A stretch of DNA of 56,251 nt from an uncultured Oscillospiraceae bacterium. Its GTDB lineage: Bacteria > Bacillota > Clostridia > Oscillospirales > Ruminococcaceae. The DNA lies in assembly GCA_947522735.1 (NCBI GenBank), contig CANNTZ010000008.1, positions 1 to 56,251 of the forward strand, given 5' to 3'. Both the position numbers and the translations under genes were made by a program. Below the pieces are notes generated by a model. The model worked only from the letters and a program-made list of their open reading frames with translations, was not told the DNA's origin and ran no database searches. Below are positions 34,101-41,515 of the stretch, piece after piece (the first letter of the stretch is position 1; each line of letters starts with the position of its first letter).

Positions 34101-35183
34101 ATGGCAAATACGGAGAGGAAAAGGAGCTTCCGCTGGTTCCCGCTGTTCGTCTGTCTGATTATCATAGTCAATGCGGCGGTCATCTATTATCTGCTTGGCC
34201 GGCTCGAGGTATACCTTGCAGATTACGAGGCAGCGCAGCCCGGCGGCACCGTCGAGCGCTACATCGACGAGCTGAAGGCGGGCGACTACGGCGAGATAGT
34301 GAAATATTCCGACTACACGCCCGGAAGATTCGATTCCGAGGGGGATTTTGCGGAATACATGCAGGGGGTCATCGGAGACACCTCCAACCTCAGCTACACC
34401 AAGAGCGCCTTGAACACGCCGGGGAAGCAGAGCTTTACGATCTACGCCGAACGCGGCGGCGAAAATGTGCGTCTACAGGAGCTGACGCTCACAGAGACCG
34501 GCGACAAATCGCGTCCCTACGACATTTCGTTCAGCGTCGAACGGCTCGGCGCATACACCATCGAAGCGCCCGCGCATGCTACAGTCTACGTCAACGGCAT
34601 TGCGCTCGACGACAGCTATAAAACCGGCGAGAAGGTCGAAAACGAGAGCTTTAAGGTAATCCTGACCGAAGGCGTCGAGCTGCCCTCGCGCTGCACCTAC
34701 AGCATCAGCGGCACACTCTGCCCGCCCGAGATCACAGCGACGGACGGGGACGGCAGGCCCTGCGAGGTCTCCGTCAACGAAAAGGGCGACGCCTACACCT
34801 TCTCCACGCCTGTCACGGAGGGAGAGCGCTTCGACGAATATGCGAGGCTGATCGAGGACGCCACCTGCATCTACGCCCGCTTCATCACCGAGGACGCTAC
34901 CTTTGCAATGGTCAAGGAGAAGGTCTATACAGACACCTCGTTCTACAAAGCAATCAGCACCTTCTACAACGGCTGGTATATCAACCACGATTCCTATGAG
35001 TTCACTGATCTCAGCGTTGAAAACGTCGAGCAGGTTGCGGACAATGCCTTCACCGGCGAGATAAGCTTCATGTATACCATCAAGCGCCGCCAGAAAACGT
35101 TTGAGTATCCGTCGCACTACAAGGCGTCGTTCATGTATTTCGAGGACATGGGCTGGAAGCTCGTCAACCTTGAGGTAATCTGA
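34101..35183 (+). CDS. Membrane-anchored protein of unknown function (last surface-cluster gene)
   Basis: The 360-residue protein has a basic N-terminus, one transmembrane helix (about 12-33), and an extracytoplasmic part. That part contains a central beta domain with HATVYVNGIALDD, which resembles the repeat domains of TcaA-like proteins, and a C-terminal NTF2-like region ending FMYFEDMGWKLVNLEVI. It starts 13 nt after the NAGPA gene with GAGGAGGGG. The resemblance is weak, so I leave the function open. Confidence 0.75.
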   Translation: MANTERKRSFRWFPLFVCLIIIVNAAVIYYLLGRLEVYLADYEAAQPGGTVERYIDELKAGDYGEIVKYSDYTPGRFDSEGDFAEYMQGVIGDTSNLSYTKSALNTPGKQSFTIYAERGGENVRLQELTLTETGDKSRPYDISFSVERLGAYTIEAPAHATVYVNGIALDDSYKTGEKVENESFKVILTEGVELPSRCTYSISGTLCPPEITATDGDGRPCEVSVNEKGDAYTFSTPVTEGERFDEYARLIEDATCIYARFITEDATFAMVKEKVYTDTSFYKAISTFYNGWYINHDSYEFTDLSVENVEQVADNAFTGEISFMYTIKRRQKTFEYPSHYKASFMYFEDMGWKLVNLEVI

Positions 35184-35191
35184 TTTTCACA

Positions 35192-35230
35192 GAGCCGCTC
35201 CGGATGTTTCCGTGGCGGCTCGTTTTGCGT
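35192..35230 (+). terminator. Rho-independent terminator of the surface-gene operon
   Basis: GAGCCGC...CGGA (from 35192) pairs with TCCG...GCGGCTC (to about 35221), then GTTTTGCGTTT. Confidence 0.85.
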
Positions 35231-35259
35231 TTGATTATTCCGTCCTCATCTGCTATAAT
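35231..35259 (+). promoter_or_regulatory. Strong sigma-A-type promoter of a candidate small RNA
   Basis: TTGATT (35231-35236), 17 nt, perfect TATAAT (35254-35259). No coding gene starts downstream on this strand before a terminator at 35403-35436. Confidence 0.75.
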
Positions 35260-35265
35260 AGTGCT

Positions 35266-35436
35266 TCGGAACGGGGGATAAATGAGGAAATAATCCGAAT
35301 CGTCGAGGGCATTGACCGGCCAAAGCAGCTTGATTTCAAGCGGTTTTTGGCGACGACGGGGTGGTATGCTCATCGATTTCGCAGCTCCGGAAAGCAAAAA
35401 AGACCGGAGACGTCACAAGGGCGTCTCCGGTTTTTG
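35266..35436 (+). ncRNA. Candidate small RNA (about 170 nt) with its own promoter and terminator
   Basis: The interval is bounded by a strong promoter and a terminator. Internally CGTCG (35301-35305) can pair with CGACG (about 35354-35358), GCCAAA (35319-35324) with TTTGGC (35346-35351), and GCTTG with CAAGC around the loop ATTT. No convincing reading frame exists: the longest frame crosses the terminator and lacks a start with a ribosome binding site. CTCCGG (35385-35390) could pair with the 5' arm of the terminator, giving an antiterminator option. Only convergent genes lie beyond, so a trans-acting RNA is more likely than a riboswitch. Confidence 0.5.
35403..35436 (+). terminator. Rho-independent terminator of the candidate small RNA
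   Basis: ACCGGAGACG (35403-35412) and CGTCTCCGGT (35422-35431) form a perfect 10-bp stem followed by four more T residues. Confidence 0.9.
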
Positions 35437-35540
35437 TATGCGCACGGCATGGCGCGGCTCTGTTATTTGGCGGCAGCTCAATATTCACGCCGTTTTCCCG
35501 GCCTAATATCAACCAGCAGCGTCAGAGAGTATGCTTAGCG

Positions 35541-35894
35541 TCACGCGCCCAGCCTGACCGCCTTTACCTCGCGGCTTCGCGCCAGCGCTTTATCTTCCTC
35601 CAGCTTTTCCAGCCGATCCGCCTCCTCGCGGCGCTTATCGCACGCCCTGTTGCGGAAATAGACCAGCAGGTTCACGCTGACAATCAGCAGATTCAACAGA
35701 TACACAGCCAGAACATAGCTGAAGTTGTGGCTGATAATCTTCGCGGTTATCCCTGCGATATATCCGGCGATTATCAGCAGGATAAAGAACAGGCTCATCC
35801 CTTTTGCGGTTCTTGCCTTGAAATTGTGATATACGTTCAGCGGCCACGATATTCCAAAGCAGACCAGCATAATCGTCTCAAGTATCTCTGTCAT
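35541..35894 (-). CDS. PQ-loop (SemiSWEET/MtN3-like) small membrane protein
   Basis: The 117-residue protein has three hydrophobic helices (about 5-22, 33-52 and 58-81), with a motif at the end of the first, WPLNVYHNFKARTAKGMSL, resembling the PQ-loop pattern 'P-Q/L-x-x-x-N-x-K-x-K-S/T-x-x-G-x-S-L'. A charged C-terminal coil follows. Bacterial SemiSWEETs are three-helix sugar pores that dimerise. GAGAGGTG lies upstream of the ATG at 35894. It is divergent from a LysR gene, with a shared palindrome, so control by that LysR protein is likely. Confidence 0.75.
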   Translation of the reverse strand: MTEILETIMLVCFGISWPLNVYHNFKARTAKGMSLFFILLIIAGYIAGITAKIISHNFSYVLAVYLLNLLIVSVNLLVYFRNRACDKRREEADRLEKLEEDKALARSREVKAVRLGA

Positions 35895-35954
35895 CTCGAT
35901 ACACACCTCTCTGCAAGCATTCAGCCGCGTCTCTTGACTTCCGGCTTCGATCAT

Positions 35955-35983
35955 ATTATAATATATCTCGTTACATATGTAAA
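35955..35983 (-). promoter_or_regulatory. Promoter of the PQ-loop gene with overlapping palindrome
   Basis: On the minus strand TTTACA (35978-35983), 17 nt, TATAAT (35955-35960). The perfect 12-bp palindrome TTACATATGTAA (35971-35982) overlaps the -35. A TATAAT for the divergent LysR gene lies at 35987-35992. The palindrome is the obvious candidate operator for LysR. Confidence 0.7.
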
Positions 35984-36034
35984 ATGTATAATACGAATTA
36001 TATTTATATCAATATGACATGGAGGCATGAGAAG

Positions 36035-36973
36035 ATGTATGTGAGCTATGACAGCTACAGGATATTCTATTACGTTGCAAAATACCGCAGCTTCACACAG
36101 GCGGCAAATGCGTTGTTCAGCAACCAGCCGAACGTGACACGAGCGGTCAAGAACCTTGAAAACCAGCTTGGGTGTACGCTTTTTGAGCGCTCGAGCCGCG
36201 GCGTATCGCTGACACCCGAGGGCGAAAGGCTCTACGCACACGTCAGCATCGCCTTTGAGCACCTTCAGGCAGGCGAAGAGGAGCTTGCCTGCGACAAGCT
36301 GCTGCAAAGCGGCGTAATCTCCATAGGCGTCAGCGAGGTTGCGCTGCACTGTGCGCTGCTTCCCGCGCTTGGACAGTTTCACCGGCTCCATCCCGGCATC
36401 CGTCTGCGTGTCTCCAATCATTCGACGCCACAGGCGTTGTCCGCGCTCCGGAACGGCCTTGTAGACATCGCCGTCGTCACCTCGCCGACCGGCAGTGCGC
36501 CTCCGCTCAAAAAGATACCGCTCAGGACGATACGCGAGGTTGCTGTCTGCTCCTCCGCATTTTCCGAGCTGACCGGGCGTCCGGTATCCCTCCGCGAGCT
36601 CGCCGGTTACCCGATGATCTCACTCGGCAGCCAGACCAAGACCCACGAGTTTTACTCTGCCTATTTCACCTCGCATGATCTCATCCTCATGCCGGACATC
36701 GAGGCCGCCACCGCCGATCAGATATTGCCGCTGGTCAAAAACGACCTCGGCATCGGCTTTGTTCCGGAGGAATTTTTGTCCGGCGCAGTTGACGGCGGCA
36801 CGGTGCATGTGATCGATCTTATCGAGCCGATCCCGCAGCGCTCAATCTGTCTTGTCAAGCACTCTGGCCGCACTCTCAGCATCGCCGCCAAGGAGCTCGA
36901 ACGCATGCTCACCGCGGAGCAGGCGGCGTCCGGTGATATGATAGCGAGCTGCACGGCGGGAGTTATAGGTTGA
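36035..36973 (+). CDS. LysR-family transcriptional regulator
   Basis: The 312-residue protein has an N-terminal winged helix (YRIFYYVAKYRSFTQAANAL...QPNVTRAVKNLENQLG, about 6-60) and a substrate-binding domain with the usual two lobes. ATG 36035 has GGAGG 9 nt upstream. It is divergent from the PQ-loop gene and its 3' end overlaps the convergent SGNH hydrolase gene by 11 bp. The inducer is unknown. The pairing suggests it controls the PQ-loop transporter and itself. Confidence 0.92.
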   Translation: MYVSYDSYRIFYYVAKYRSFTQAANALFSNQPNVTRAVKNLENQLGCTLFERSSRGVSLTPEGERLYAHVSIAFEHLQAGEEELACDKLLQSGVISIGVSEVALHCALLPALGQFHRLHPGIRLRVSNHSTPQALSALRNGLVDIAVVTSPTGSAPPLKKIPLRTIREVAVCSSAFSELTGRPVSLRELAGYPMISLGSQTKTHEFYSAYFTSHDLILMPDIEAATADQILPLVKNDLGIGFVPEEFLSGAVDGGTVHVIDLIEPIPQRSICLVKHSGRTLSIAAKELERMLTAEQAASGDMIASCTAGVIG

Positions 36974-38003
36974 GGATGCCCCTGATGACCGGCTCGAGGC
37001 CGTTGGATATGTAGGTGAAGCCGAGGTCGGTTGCATGGGTGCCGTCAACCGTCTCGTCCAGCCAGTCCTCGCCGAGTATGTCGTCGTAATCGAGAAAGTA
37101 TATGTCCCTGTCGCCCGCTGCGCGCAGCTTTTCGACAAGCTCGCGCTCGAAGCATTTGTTTTCCTGACGGTAGCCGCGCTCCGTTTCGTTATAGTATTCA
37201 TACGCTTTCGGGCTTGCGGAGAGCACAAGGATCGGCGTTCCGGCGTGGCTCTCCCGCAGTATCCGCAAAAACTCGGGATAATGTCCGGAAACCCACTCGG
37301 GCGTGTGGCAGTTGGCCTCGCAGTCCGCTATGAACATCCCGACGTTGTCTATCCTTGCGATTTCCCGTGCGACCTCCGCCTCGGCAAGCCCGCTGCCCGA
37401 GAAGCCGAGATTGATGACCTCGGCGTCAAGCCGGCGAGAGAGGATGTTGGGATACGCCATTCCCGGGCGCGACGCGCATCCGCCCTGAGTGATCGACGAG
37501 CCGTAGACGACAATGCGTTTGCTGTAGCTGCGACGCGTGGGCGCGTATATCTCCGCGTCCCGGTCAAGCCCGAGCAGCACGCTTGAAACGCCGGAATAGA
37601 GCGGAAAGTTCACGACAAGCTCGAGCTCTCTGGTCTTGTCAAGCTCAAAAAATACGCTCTCGTATTCGAGCTTTGAGCGGTCAAAGCGCGTCACGCCGTA
37701 GAATCTCAGGCCGTTTTCGTCCCCGGCGTAGCAATCGAAGCCGCATTGAGCGGTAGCAGGCATATGGTCGAAGCTGTGCGGCTCGGTCAGGTGCACATGC
37801 ACCGCCAGCCTTTTCAGACGCGCGCGGAATCTGAGCTTCACTCCAGCCGTGTTCCACGATAGCTGCTCCACGGCGTTTGAAAACGGCTGCTCAGGGTTAA
37901 GCGGCATCCGGCGATATAGCTTATCTTTTTCAAAAAAGGCCATGCCCTCCAGCTCAAACGGCTCGACGGCAGGCGAAAACCATTTCATGCGTTGCTCCTC
38001 CAT
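36963..38003 (-). CDS. SGNH/GDSL-family hydrolase with N-terminal beta-sandwich
   Basis: The 346-residue protein has an N-terminal jelly-roll (about 1-165) and a C-terminal SGNH domain. Block I is VVYGSSITQGG (catalytic Ser), block II NLGFSGSG, block III EANCHT, and block V DGTHATDLGF (catalytic Asp-x-x-His). There is no signal peptide, so a cytoplasmic carbohydrate esterase is likely. Both ATG 38003 and ATG 37988 have a GGAGGA at good spacing. A near-consensus promoter lies at 38035-38063. Confidence 0.88.
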   Translation of the reverse strand: MEEQRMKWFSPAVEPFELEGMAFFEKDKLYRRMPLNPEQPFSNAVEQLSWNTAGVKLRFRARLKRLAVHVHLTEPHSFDHMPATAQCGFDCYAGDENGLRFYGVTRFDRSKLEYESVFFELDKTRELELVVNFPLYSGVSSVLLGLDRDAEIYAPTRRSYSKRIVVYGSSITQGGCASRPGMAYPNILSRRLDAEVINLGFSGSGLAEAEVAREIARIDNVGMFIADCEANCHTPEWVSGHYPEFLRILRESHAGTPILVLSASPKAYEYYNETERGYRQENKCFERELVEKLRAAGDRDIYFLDYDDILGEDWLDETVDGTHATDLGFTYISNGLEPVIRGILNL

Positions 38004-38034
38004 AGCGAATCCTCCAAAGCTTGATTTTTTCTAA

Positions 38035-38063
38035 AGTATAAGCTTTTTTGCGGGATAAGTCAA
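38035..38063 (-). promoter_or_regulatory. Sigma-A-type promoter for the SGNH hydrolase gene
   Basis: On the minus strand TTGACT (38058-38063), 17 nt, TATACT (38035-38040). Confidence 0.82.
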
Positions 38064-38119
38064 TACAAAATTCAGCGCATGCGTCCGCTTGCGGGCTTTC
38101 TGTAGCGCTTTTTCCGCAC

Positions 38120-38219
38120 AAAAAGAAACACCGGAAGTAACTCCGGCGTTTCTTTTTTGAGGTGTGTTTTGAGGAGGGTAGAGCATACCCTTGGATGCCT
38201 TGTGCATCTCTCGGGTACA
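38120..38219 (-). ncRNA. Candidate C-rich small RNA
   Basis: On the minus strand a TATAAT (plus-strand 38225-38230) precedes about 100 nt that end in a terminator (imperfect stem 38122-38155, then TTCTTTTTG). The RNA would contain hairpins GATGC/GCATC and GGGTA/TACCC, and a single-stranded ACCCTCCTC plus a second ACACCTC. These are complementary to ribosome binding sites, as in several Firmicutes trans-acting small RNAs. The -35 is poor. A reading frame over this stretch (GTG at 38220) has no ribosome binding site. Confidence 0.4.
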
Positions 38220-38230
38220 CTTAAATTATA

Positions 38231-38480
38231 ACCCATGCGCACCTGTTTTGTGTTAAGTCGTCGTTAACAAAGCATAAAATAAGTTCCTAAACTTTATTAA
38301 TACGGTCAAACTGTATAATTGTAACAAAATATGTGTCACCTTGGCGGCGTTGGCGGCTTCTGACGTTATCCATTGCACCGGCGGCTCCGCGCAGCACGGA
38401 CGTGCGTTGATAAATCGCGCTCGCGCTGCGGAAAGCTTCCGAATGCGCTCAATAACGCAAGGCCCCGCAGACCGGCGCGA
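38231..38480. other. Intergenic stretch without a recognisable gene
   Basis: A lone TATAAT on the plus strand (about 38313-38318) has no good -35. I see no tRNA, terminator or coding frame. It forms the 3' flank of ispF. Confidence 0.5.
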
Positions 38481-38978
38481 TCATGCCTCTTGGCGCTGCG
38501 CGGAGGAGCGCACGAGCAGCGCAACCGCGTGCGCGGCTATTCCCTCGCCACTGCCGGTGAAGCCAAGAGATTCCTCCGTTGTCGCCTTCACCGATATGCA
38601 GTCGGGGTCAACGCCGCACGCCTCGGCTATGCGTTCGCGCATCGCCCCGATATATCCCTTCAGCTTTGGCTGCTGTGCTATCACGGTACCGTCGAGGTTG
38701 CCCACAACGTACCCGCGTTCGCCTATAATGCGTGCCACCTGCCGCAGCAGCTCGACACTGTCCGCTCCGGCATAGCGCTCGTCGCTGTCCGGGAACAGCC
38801 CGCCAATATCTCCCAGCGCCAATGCACCCAGCAGCGCGTCCATTATCGCGTGGATCAAGACGTCCGCGTCGGAGTGACCCAGCAGCCCCTTCCTGTATGG
38901 TATCTCCACGCCGCCGAGTATCAGCCGCCTGTTCTCAACCAGCCGGTGAACGTCGTAACCGTGACCTATTCTGAACAT
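38481..38978 (-). CDS. ispF: 2-C-methyl-D-erythritol 2,4-cyclodiphosphate synthase
   Basis: The 165-residue trimeric enzyme of the MEP isoprenoid pathway makes the cyclic diphosphate. Metal ligands are in GYDVHRL (Asp9, His11) and the typical GHSDADVLIHAIMDALLGA and ATTEESLGFTGSGEGIAAHA blocks are intact. Its ATG shares one base with the ispD stop (TAATG), so ispD-ispF form a translationally coupled pair. The enzyme between them in the pathway (IspE) is not in this window. Confidence 0.97.
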   Translation of the reverse strand: MFRIGHGYDVHRLVENRRLILGGVEIPYRKGLLGHSDADVLIHAIMDALLGALALGDIGGLFPDSDERYAGADSVELLRQVARIIGERGYVVGNLDGTVIAQQPKLKGYIGAMRERIAEACGVDPDCISVKATTEESLGFTGSGEGIAAHAVALLVRSSAQRQEA

Positions 38979-39679
38979 TATTGCGCCCCCCGTTCCGCCA
39001 TCCTGCGCCGTGCTATCGCATCGGCCGCAAAAACGTCCTCCGGCGTCGTCAGCTTCAGATTCTCGTAGCCGCCGTGCTGCATATACACCCTGTGTCCGAC
39101 AGCCTCTACAAGCTGGCAGTCGTCGGTGTATTCGCGCCCCTGCGCCAGCGCCGCCGCCATCGCGCGGCGATACAGGCCAATTTCGAATATCTGCGGCGTG
39201 TGCACCGCCCAAAGCGTAGAGCGATCGATGGTGCAGTCGATGAAGCCGTCTGCGTCCACGCGCTTGACGGTGTCCTTCACCCTTGCGCCAAGCGCCGCCG
39301 CGCCGTATTCAACCGCGCGCCGGATACACTCAGATATCTGCTCCGGCGTCACAAGCGGCCTCGCGCCGTCGTGAATGGCGATGTACTCACACCTTTTGTC
39401 CACCTCTTCAAGTCCCCTTGCCACCGAGCCCTGCCGCGTCTGTGCGCCCTCGGCCAGCCTGACCGGCTTTGTAAAACCGGCCATGCCGAAGAGCTGCCGG
39501 AACAGCGTCAGCTTTTCGCGGCGCGTCACAACAATGACCTCTCCAACATCTCTACAGCGCTCGAACGCCGCAACCGACATGACCACCGCCGGTATCCCGC
39601 CGATTGGCATCAGCAGCTTGTCGCCGCCCATCCTCTGCGAGCTTCCGGCAGCCGCAATCACAGCCGATATAAACACCAC
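38978..39679 (-). CDS. ispD: 2-C-methyl-D-erythritol 4-phosphate cytidylyltransferase
   Basis: The protein couples CTP to MEP. It has the nucleotidyltransferase loop SAVIAAAGSSQRMGGDK, then HDGARPLVTPE, and TDDCQLVE and TTPEDVFAAD near the end. An in-frame GTG at 39706 coincides with the probable transcription start, so I prefer GTG 39679 (or 39676), which has AGGTTGGGA 6 nt upstream and gives the usual 230-residue length. It is the first gene of the ispDF operon. Confidence 0.93.
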   Translation of the reverse strand: MVFISAVIAAAGSSQRMGGDKLLMPIGGIPAVVMSVAAFERCRDVGEVIVVTRREKLTLFRQLFGMAGFTKPVRLAEGAQTRQGSVARGLEEVDKRCEYIAIHDGARPLVTPEQISECIRRAVEYGAAALGARVKDTVKRVDADGFIDCTIDRSTLWAVHTPQIFEIGLYRRAMAAALAQGREYTDDCQLVEAVGHRVYMQHGGYENLKLTTPEDVFAADAIARRRMAERGAQ

Positions 39680-39709
39680 AACACATCCCAACCTGAAAAT
39701 TCTCACTCT

Positions 39710-39738
39710 ATTTTAACCTATTTTGCGCCTTATTGCAA
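39710..39738 (-). promoter_or_regulatory. Sigma-A-type promoter of ispDF
   Basis: On the minus strand TTGCAA (39733-39738), 17 nt, TAAAAT (39710-39715). Confidence 0.7.
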
Positions 39739-39827
39739 TCCGTTAGCGCCCAAAAAACGACTCATTTGCGTTTTTCGATTCATTTTGTCCTGTCTCCTCG
39801 TCATATCATGTACAAGGGGGGATACTC

Positions 39828-40598
39828 ATGCTTTACAAAACTCTCAGCGGGAAAAAAGCGCTGCTGCTCCTGCTGATATTCGCACTCGCGCTTGGCCTGA
39901 CGCTGTGGGCGCTCTCGGCGCTCGGGATGGATCTGAGCCGTATCGTCTCGTCGGCGCGGCTTGTGCCGGTGTATTCGGTGGAGACCGACCGGCCTGCGGT
40001 AGCGCTCGGGATAAATTGCGCGTGGGACGACGCCGACATTCCGGATATCCTTGCGGCGCTTGAAAGCCGTGGCGTCAGGGCGACGTTTTTCGTCGTCGGC
40101 GAATGGTGCGAGCGCTGTCCCGAGTCGTTGGCGGCGATATACGCGGCGGGCCATGAGCTCGGCAGCCACTCCGACACACATCCGGATATGAGCACGCTTG
40201 ATGAGGCAGCGGTACGCCGCGAGCTGGACGGCTGCGCTGCAAAGATCAAGGCGGTGACGGGTGAGCAGCCGATACTGTTCAGGCCACCCTCCGGCGCATA
40301 TTGCAACACGCTGATCGAGACGGCGCAGGCGATGGGCTACTACGTCATCCAGTGGAGCTTGGACAGCATCGACTGGAAGGGCCTGAGCGCGGAGGAGCTG
40401 TACGCGCGCATCGTGCCAAAGGCTGTACGCGGCGATATCCTGCTGTTCCACAGCGGGGCCACGCACACGGCGGAGGCTCTGCCGGAAATTCTGGACGGCC
40501 TTGCGGCGCGCGGGCTTGAGGTGACGCCCGTCTCGGAGCTTATCTACCGGGACAATTACATCATCGACCACACGGGCAAACAGCGTCCGGCAGCGTGA
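39828..40598 (+). CDS. NodB-domain polysaccharide deacetylase-like protein (PdaB type)
   Basis: The 256-residue protein has an N-terminal membrane anchor or uncleaved signal (about 10-32) and a NodB domain (about 58-245). The metal motif GSHSDTH, the RPPSGAY motif and LLFHSGATHTAEAL are present. The first motif, usually TFDxxW/TFDD with the catalytic base Asp, reads GINCAWDDAD here, so Asn stands where Asp is expected. The nearest known type is the sporulation protein PdaB. AAGGGGGGATACTC precedes the ATG. It is convergent with a HAD-like gene. Confidence 0.87.
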   Translation: MLYKTLSGKKALLLLLIFALALGLTLWALSALGMDLSRIVSSARLVPVYSVETDRPAVALGINCAWDDADIPDILAALESRGVRATFFVVGEWCERCPESLAAIYAAGHELGSHSDTHPDMSTLDEAAVRRELDGCAAKIKAVTGEQPILFRPPSGAYCNTLIETAQAMGYYVIQWSLDSIDWKGLSAEELYARIVPKAVRGDILLFHSGATHTAEALPEILDGLAARGLEVTPVSELIYRDNYIIDHTGKQRPAA

Positions 40599-40619
40599 CC
40601 GCGCGCCTTTCAGGAGAGG

Positions 40620-41339
40620 TCAGAACGGTATCAGCTCCGAGATAATCGCTGCCAGCTCTCGCCAGTCTCCTATCGCGGAATAGTCGCACCGCGGCGGCTT
40701 TATCCCGCCCGCAGGCAGATCCCCGCGATACCAGAACGGCAGCATTCCCGCCGCCTCCGCCGCCTCGACGTCTTTCACGGGGTCGCTCCCGATATACCAC
40801 ATGTCCGCGGCGGATATCCCTGCCTTGCGCTCGAATATCTCAAAATATTTCCGGTCTCCGCGCCTAAAAACAAACTCCGACGAGCAGACCGCAAACTCCG
40901 CCATATGGTTTGGAAACGCCGCGTCGAGCCTGTCCTCCAGCCAAGCCGCGCTGTATGGGATATCAGCGGATACCGCCGTGCGGACAAGCCGGTTCGCCAT
41001 AAGCTCGAGGATATCCGCGGCTCCCTCCAGCGCTCTCGGTTCGCACGCCGCCTCGCAGAATATCCGGTCGAGCAGGGCGGGTGTCCGGCGCGTGCGAAGC
41101 TCGAACAGCGCCACAAGATATTTCCATATCATCTCCGTGGAAACACACCCCGTGCCGGACAGTGCGTCCTGCGCCGCCACAAATTCCTCGCAGAGACTTT
41201 CCGCATCGCATCTTGCCCCCTCCAGCGCCATCGCGTCCGCCACTGCGTACACCCCCGCGCGCACATCCAGCCGCAGCTCGTCGAACAGCGTCCGCTCCAG
41301 CGAAAATATCACCATCGCGGGCCTCTTGTATCTCGCCAT
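40620..41339 (-). CDS. HAD-like protein lacking the catalytic nucleophile
   Basis: The 239-residue protein has the HAD fold with motif II (AVSADIPYS), motif III Lys (RGDRKYFEIF) and motif IV (YIGSDPVKDVEAAEAAG). Motif I, normally DxDGT, reads FSLERTLF: Ser replaces the nucleophile Asp and Glu the second Asp. It is therefore probably not a phosphatase and may be a binding or regulatory protein. Codons read cleanly on the minus strand (TTT TCG CTG GAG CGG), so a frameshift is not the cause. GGAAGGAGG precedes the ATG. Confidence 0.8.
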   Translation of the reverse strand: MARYKRPAMVIFSLERTLFDELRLDVRAGVYAVADAMALEGARCDAESLCEEFVAAQDALSGTGCVSTEMIWKYLVALFELRTRRTPALLDRIFCEAACEPRALEGAADILELMANRLVRTAVSADIPYSAAWLEDRLDAAFPNHMAEFAVCSSEFVFRRGDRKYFEIFERKAGISAADMWYIGSDPVKDVEAAEAAGMLPFWYRGDLPAGGIKPPRCDYSAIGDWRELAAIISELIPF

Positions 41340-41371
41340 ATTTTCGCCTCCTTCCGGCTTTTTATATAAAT

Positions 41372-41400
41372 ATTATAGCATACTGCCGTCGCTGCGGCAA
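41372..41400 (-). promoter_or_regulatory. Sigma-A-type promoter for the HAD-like gene
   Basis: On the minus strand TTGCCG (41395-41400), 17 nt, TATAAT (41372-41377). Confidence 0.75.
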
Positions 41401-41421
41401 GTTTTTATCTCTTTCAAAGAG

Positions 41422-41456
41422 AAACCGGCCGGGAAAACATTCCACAGCCGGTTTTT
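41422..41456. terminator. Terminator hairpin at the end of the redox operon
   Basis: AAACCGGC (41422-41429) and GCCGGTTT (41447-41454) pair. The T-run is stronger on the plus strand (GTTTTTATT) but a T-rich stretch also follows on the minus strand, where it would end the hydrogenase operon. Confidence 0.65.
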
Positions 41457-41515
41457 ATTCGCAGCCCGTGATAATAAGGGCAGAGGTCATAAGCGTTATC
41501 CGCGTTTCGCCTTCT

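Noticed and set aside
35212..35538. Possible 108-codon protein between the surface genes and the PQ-loop gene
   Set aside because: It starts inside a terminator, runs across a promoter and a second terminator, and has no start codon with a ribosome binding site.
37954..38220. Frame starting MYPRDAQGIQGY on the minus strand
   Set aside because: GTG start without ribosome binding site; the frame crosses a terminator hairpin and the next promoter. A small RNA explains the interval better.
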